Part shown: piece by piece, positions 61,110-64,000 of the stretch
Layout of the letters: each line of letters begins with the position of its first letter
Numbering within the stretch: position 1 is the stretch's first letter
NCBI RefSeq assembly: GCF_042680885.1
Contig: NZ_JBHUEO010000008.1
Span: 33,042-97,041, forward strand
Source of the DNA: Siminovitchia sediminis
GTDB taxonomy: Bacteria > Bacillota > Bacilli > Bacillales > Bacillaceae_C
Length of the DNA: 64,000 nucleotides
Reading direction: 5' to 3'
Made by a program: the position numbers and the translations under genes
The notes under the pieces: model-generated
What the model was told of the DNA's origin: nothing
Seen by the model: the letters and a program-made list of their open reading frames with translations, nothing else
The model's database searches: none

Positions 61110-61370
61110 TTAACGGCTTTTCTTATTATTTACCGAAACATCTAATAGTTTTACTTCACTAAAGCCTTTATTACCAACACCACCAACAACTGATCTATTG
61201 TCCTCGCTTGATGCAAGTGTACCAATCTCTAGTGGTGGATTGAATTTTAAAAAGAAATAACCTTCCCCTATAATTATGATTAATAATAAAGCGGAAATCC
61301 AAGTTTCCTCCTCAACTCCTCTATCCCCTTTGCAATCAATCTTTAACCCTTCTTTGGTTAATTCAATCAT
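61110..61370 (-). CDS. Possible small membrane protein
   Basis: An 86-codon frame from ATG 61370 encodes MIELTKEGLKIDCKGDRGVE, one hydrophobic helix (WISALLLIIIIGEGYFFL) and a serine/glycine-rich tail. The ribosome site is weak (only GAAATAATT upstream), and no family is recognised. The amino acid composition looks protein-like, so it is listed with low confidence. It precedes the germination genes on the same strand but is 184 bp away from them. Confidence 0.35.
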   Translation of the reverse strand: MIELTKEGLKIDCKGDRGVEEETWISALLLIIIIGEGYFFLKFNPPLEIGTLASSEDNRSVVGGVGNKGFSEVKLLDVSVNNKKSR

Positions 61371-61571
61371 AATTATTTCAAACAGCAAGAAATCACAACG
61401 TCTTTATCTAAGTTTTGCTCCGTTGGCTCAATAAAAAAAACTAAAACCATGCATATATCATCAATGAAATTCAGACCCTCCTCTTATGCTGGAAATGTAG
61501 AGTGACAATTATATATATTGCATCGTACATAAAAGTGAAAGAGGGCCATTATTAGAAATTAAACAAAATAG

Positions 61572-62651
61572 TCAAGCAATATTTTGTTTATCCCTTTTCT
61601 TTTTCACCTGTGAGATGAAGAACAACAAAAACGGTATCGGAAATAGGACAATCATGTATGTATATACGTTAATTGCTTCCTCGAGACGGAAGTGTTCTTT
61701 TGAAATATAAAGGGTACTAAAAAAGGTTAGAACAATGAGAGCAGTGAATACAATACGTCTCATCCATTTTGATGAAGATTGGGATATGCTCATGTCATAA
61801 GCGATTCTAAAATAAAGACTACAACGGATGTATGTACCGAACGTCATTAAAATCATGCCATATATGTCAAAGCGATCGATAAATCCTAAATTGATTGTTC
61901 GTACGATTTCTTGCGCCGGGTATGTAAAATTATCAGCCTGTCCCAGTCCGAAAATTGTAATGACACCGGTTGTTGTTGAATTCATCATCAGGGCGTTTAA
62001 CAATATCCCAATGACCCACAATAAAAATAATCGTTTTTCACGGGTATCTTTGATCGGTACACATAATAATAACAACAATTCTACCCAAATGCTTAAAAGA
62101 ATTAGGGAGCCCCATAAAGCTGGACTCCAGCCGAATTCTAACAAAGGCTGGAGTTCACTCCAATCTTTTTTTGGCGTATCCATCAATGTAACGGTATGAC
62201 CTGTGACCAAACCTATAAAAGTTAACACACCTGCAGTCAATGCAATTCGTTTAATGCCCTTTGTGGCTGCGTAGATAAAAAATAACAAAAACCAAATGGC
62301 TGTGGCAATTTGAGGTGTCTCAGGTAAAAAGTCGATGAATACAACATCAACCAAGGAAGAAAACGAAAGTATCGTTAAAAACAAAAAATAAATAATGAAA
62401 AGAATGCTAACAATTCTACCGAACCATTTACCTAAAAGTAGGTAAAGCATCTCGGAAATATTGAGGTCAGGATGGTTCAAACGCAGTCGGTAAATGGCAA
62501 ATGCAAATGCAAATGCGGCCGGAAGTGAGAGAAGGACAGAAATCCAAGCGTCTCTTCCAGCAACATCAATGATTAATGGGAGGATAACGACATGTCCCAT
62601 GATTGGAAGTGTCATGATGATTAAAAACAGCGTCTCCCATTTTGTTAACAT
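61572..62651 (-). CDS. Germinant receptor permease-like subunit (GerAB/GerKB family)
   Basis: The 359-residue, ten-helix protein is a GerA(i)-type B subunit related to APC amino acid permeases. It should lie in the inner spore membrane and help recognise a germinant. The conserved openings KWETLFLIIMTLPIMGHVVI and MLYLLLGKWFGRIVSILFIIYF, and the YPAQEIVRTINLGFIDRFD stretch, are typical. ATG start with AAGGAG eight bases upstream. It follows the C subunit by 23 bp. The A subunit must be outside the window, if present. Confidence 0.93.
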   Translation of the reverse strand: MLTKWETLFLIIMTLPIMGHVVILPLIIDVAGRDAWISVLLSLPAAFAFAFAIYRLRLNHPDLNISEMLYLLLGKWFGRIVSILFIIYFLFLTILSFSSLVDVVFIDFLPETPQIATAIWFLLFFIYAATKGIKRIALTAGVLTFIGLVTGHTVTLMDTPKKDWSELQPLLEFGWSPALWGSLILLSIWVELLLLLCVPIKDTREKRLFLLWVIGILLNALMMNSTTTGVITIFGLGQADNFTYPAQEIVRTINLGFIDRFDIYGMILMTFGTYIRCSLYFRIAYDMSISQSSSKWMRRIVFTALIVLTFFSTLYISKEHFRLEEAINVYTYMIVLFPIPFLLFFISQVKKKRDKQNIA

Positions 62652-62674
62652 TAATCTTACTCCTTTACAAAAGT

Positions 62675-63850
62675 TTACTTTGAAAACGGATAGGGGTTGT
62701 TGTAAGGTTTTCGATGTTCACGATGAACACTTTCTTTAATCAACCCTTCATGAGTAAAATTCGCATCGATATGAATAGATACCTCTGCATTGGCAAAGAT
62801 GTCATTCCATTCAGAACGGATATTTTGCCACTGTTTTGGATAGGTACGATATGTTTCCGGTCCAATCTCAGTAATATCTGTTTTTAGTTCTTGTTGTAAT
62901 TTCTTTAAAGTGGAACGAATATCATTTTCAACGTGACGGGAGATTTTTTTTTCAATATCTTTAAAGAAACGTCTGTTAATTTTTTTTGATGTCACATTGT
63001 CAGCCAGCGTGCCTTCAATCTTTGTTTGGATATCTACATGTAAATTTTTTTCACTTAAATTCGTTTTGGTTTTCGTCTTTGCTTTATTAATTTCAAGGGA
63101 AACCTTCTCCTTTTCGTTGAGGGATACGGTGATGCTCCCACCTTCAACATGATCTAAAAGCCAATTTAACCCGGTCGTTTCTTTCGCATTAAGCTGCCCC
63201 ACCATTTTATTGTTTTTGATGACTGCAGTTCCATCTATTGAAGTGACTGTTTGTCCATCTACCTTTTTAATTGAAATCATTGGTACATAGGCGTTAGAAA
63301 TGGATCCTTCCAACAATTTATAAAATTCGCGAAGTGTGATTGGTGCATAGTCGGAGACAAATTGTGTTTGCTCCAACGCAGAAGCAATCTCTATAGCAGT
63401 AAGATTTTCATACAGGGTCGATGTATTCAATATATCGCTAGGATTTTCGTTCGTTATAAATAGGTAACTGTTTAGCCGAAGCATCTGATCTCGCCTAATG
63501 ACGTCGAGCACATGAACAAAATCCTCATGTGCCAGCTTTTCACCAATCAACCATACACGGGCGTGTCCAAATTCAAGGCGTCGCTTTGCATACCGAATTA
63601 AACCACGGGCTCCCTCTAATAATGTATCGGCTTTTTTTTCCAATACGATGTGTTGACCATTGCCTTGTCCATTGCCTTGACCTCCTTGTTGATTGGTTGG
63701 TTTGATAATTTCAACGCTTACATTTAATCGATCATCGGATTTATCCAAACCAACCCCGTGAACGAGTGCTACATTATCGAGCTCTTGGCTGTTCCAGCAG
63801 CCTGTTAATAATAGGAGGCTGCATAGTATGATGAAGAATGTTCGTTTCAT
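62675..63850 (-). CDS. Germinant receptor lipoprotein subunit (Ger(x)C family)
   Basis: The 391-residue protein has a lipoprotein signal ending in LLLLTGC (C18), followed by the family motif WNSQELDNVALVHGVGLDKS. The C-subunit core has RRLEFGHARVWLIGEKLA and TAIEIASALEQTQFVS, and the C-terminal third ends with a SIHIDANFTHEGLIKES block. A short Gln/Gly-rich insertion (QQGGQGNGQGNGQ) lies at about 53-65. ATG start behind AGGTGAT. In germination operons the A-C-B order is common; here C and B are adjacent, and a repeat array separates them from anything to the right. Confidence 0.93.
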   Translation of the reverse strand: MKRTFFIILCSLLLLTGCWNSQELDNVALVHGVGLDKSDDRLNVSVEIIKPTNQQGGQGNGQGNGQHIVLEKKADTLLEGARGLIRYAKRRLEFGHARVWLIGEKLAHEDFVHVLDVIRRDQMLRLNSYLFITNENPSDILNTSTLYENLTAIEIASALEQTQFVSDYAPITLREFYKLLEGSISNAYVPMISIKKVDGQTVTSIDGTAVIKNNKMVGQLNAKETTGLNWLLDHVEGGSITVSLNEKEKVSLEINKAKTKTKTNLSEKNLHVDIQTKIEGTLADNVTSKKINRRFFKDIEKKISRHVENDIRSTLKKLQQELKTDITEIGPETYRTYPKQWQNIRSEWNDIFANAEVSIHIDANFTHEGLIKESVHREHRKPYNNPYPFSK

Positions 63851-63891
63851 TGTTTATCACCTGTGTCCGGAAGTGTGAATAAAGACATCGG

Positions 63892-63972
63892 ATAATACCA
63901 CCTCTGCCATATTTTAGAGCCACCTATGACATGATTTAGAGCCACCTCTGCCATAACTGAGCCACCTCCTAT
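63892..63972. repeat. ~22-bp tandem repeat, four copies, possible IS21-type end
   Basis: On the minus strand AGGTGGCTC recurs three times at 20-22 bp spacing, with a fourth variant AGGTGGTAT; the blocks between contain ATGGCAG, or ATGTCAT in one copy. Multiple short terminal repeats of this GTGGCTC kind are known from the ends of IS21-family elements. No transposase is visible before the window ends, so the assignment is tentative. Confidence 0.55.
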
Positions 63973-63979
63973 ATAATTG

Positions 63980-64000
63980 ATTTGCACTTCAGTGTGCAAA
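63980..64000. other. Inverted repeat at the window edge
   Basis: TTTGCAC and GTGCAAA pair around a six-base loop at the last bases of the window. Its context is cut off. Confidence 0.4.

Overview
The window reads as a chromosomal segment of a low-GC, endospore-forming Bacillaceae, probably a halotolerant or marine-type genus close to Virgibacillus, Oceanobacillus or Lentibacillus. The evidence is indirect. There is a dipicolinate synthase A gene, a GerA-type germinant receptor pair (GerAB, GerAC), a BCCT osmolyte carrier, malate:quinone oxidoreductase, a PerR-like controlled ahpCF, Gram-positive AGGAGG ribosome sites with frequent GTG/TTG starts, and T-rich intrinsic terminators. A near-perfect Spo0J/ParB parS site at 9768-9783 suggests the segment lies in the origin-proximal part of the chromosome. 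No rRNA, tRNA or CRISPR array was seen.

Layout, left to right. (1) 1-3.7 kb: a cut-off azlC-type permease, a divergent LysR regulator, a wrecked M20 amidohydrolase and a COG2403 GTPase. (2) 4.0-9.2 kb: a GlnK/GlnL-type two-component system beside a glutamate/dicarboxylate symporter, then a convergent BCCT betaine-type carrier. (3) 9.2-14.3 kb: parS, mqo, and ahpCF with its promoter. (4) 14.6-22.3 kb: a DUF4317 gene flanked by copies of a short palindromic repeat, a secreted GDSL esterase broken by a 240-bp MITE-like insertion, an ECF substrate-binding protein, PadR-ChrA chromate efflux, an EamA exporter and a HAD phosphatase. (5) 22.5-29.7 kb: a catabolic island with an Asp/Glu-racemase-like enzyme, an intact permease plus a decayed N-terminal copy of it, a frameshifted membrane protein, and a four-part flavoprotein/iron-sulfur amino acid dehydrogenase resembling D-hydroxyproline or opine dehydrogenases. 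(6) 29.8-42 kb: orphan dpaA, a divergent uracil-DNA glycosylase, an O-methyltransferase, a TetR/RND efflux pair, a lipoprotein, SelO, a class III aminotransferase and PgeF. (7) 42.2-45.9 kb: a tight five-gene operon of a Ycf46-like AAA ATPase, a DUF1257/Ycf35-like protein, a DUF2997 protein, a membrane helix-hairpin-helix protein and a radical SAM activase-like protein. (8) 46.2-48.5 kb: a split EAL / CBS-GGDEF cyclic-di-GMP pair and a phosphodiesterase. (9) 48.9-54.1 kb: a second catabolic island (amidohydrolase, creatinase/DoeA-like M24 hydrolase, ornithine-cyclodeaminase-like enzyme, AAHS-type MFS carrier). (10) 54.3-64 kb: a glutamate-synthase-like flavoprotein, a DUF4153 membrane protein, a PhnA-like zinc ribbon, a luciferase-like oxidoreductase, a poorly coding AT-rich stretch, and gerAB/gerAC ending at a short tandem repeat that may be the end of an IS21-type element.

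The best candidate for an undescribed system is the 42.2-45.9 kb operon. Its first three genes echo the ycf46/ycf35/DUF2997 set of cyanobacteria and plastids, whose function is not established. Here they are joined to a radical SAM protein and a membrane-anchored HhH protein, and the AAA and HhH proteins end in nearly the same C-terminal hexapeptide (GRTIDF and GRIVDF). The two catabolic islands with unknown substrates and the MITE-like insertion are the next most interesting items. All functional statements rest on reading motifs by eye; no database search was run.
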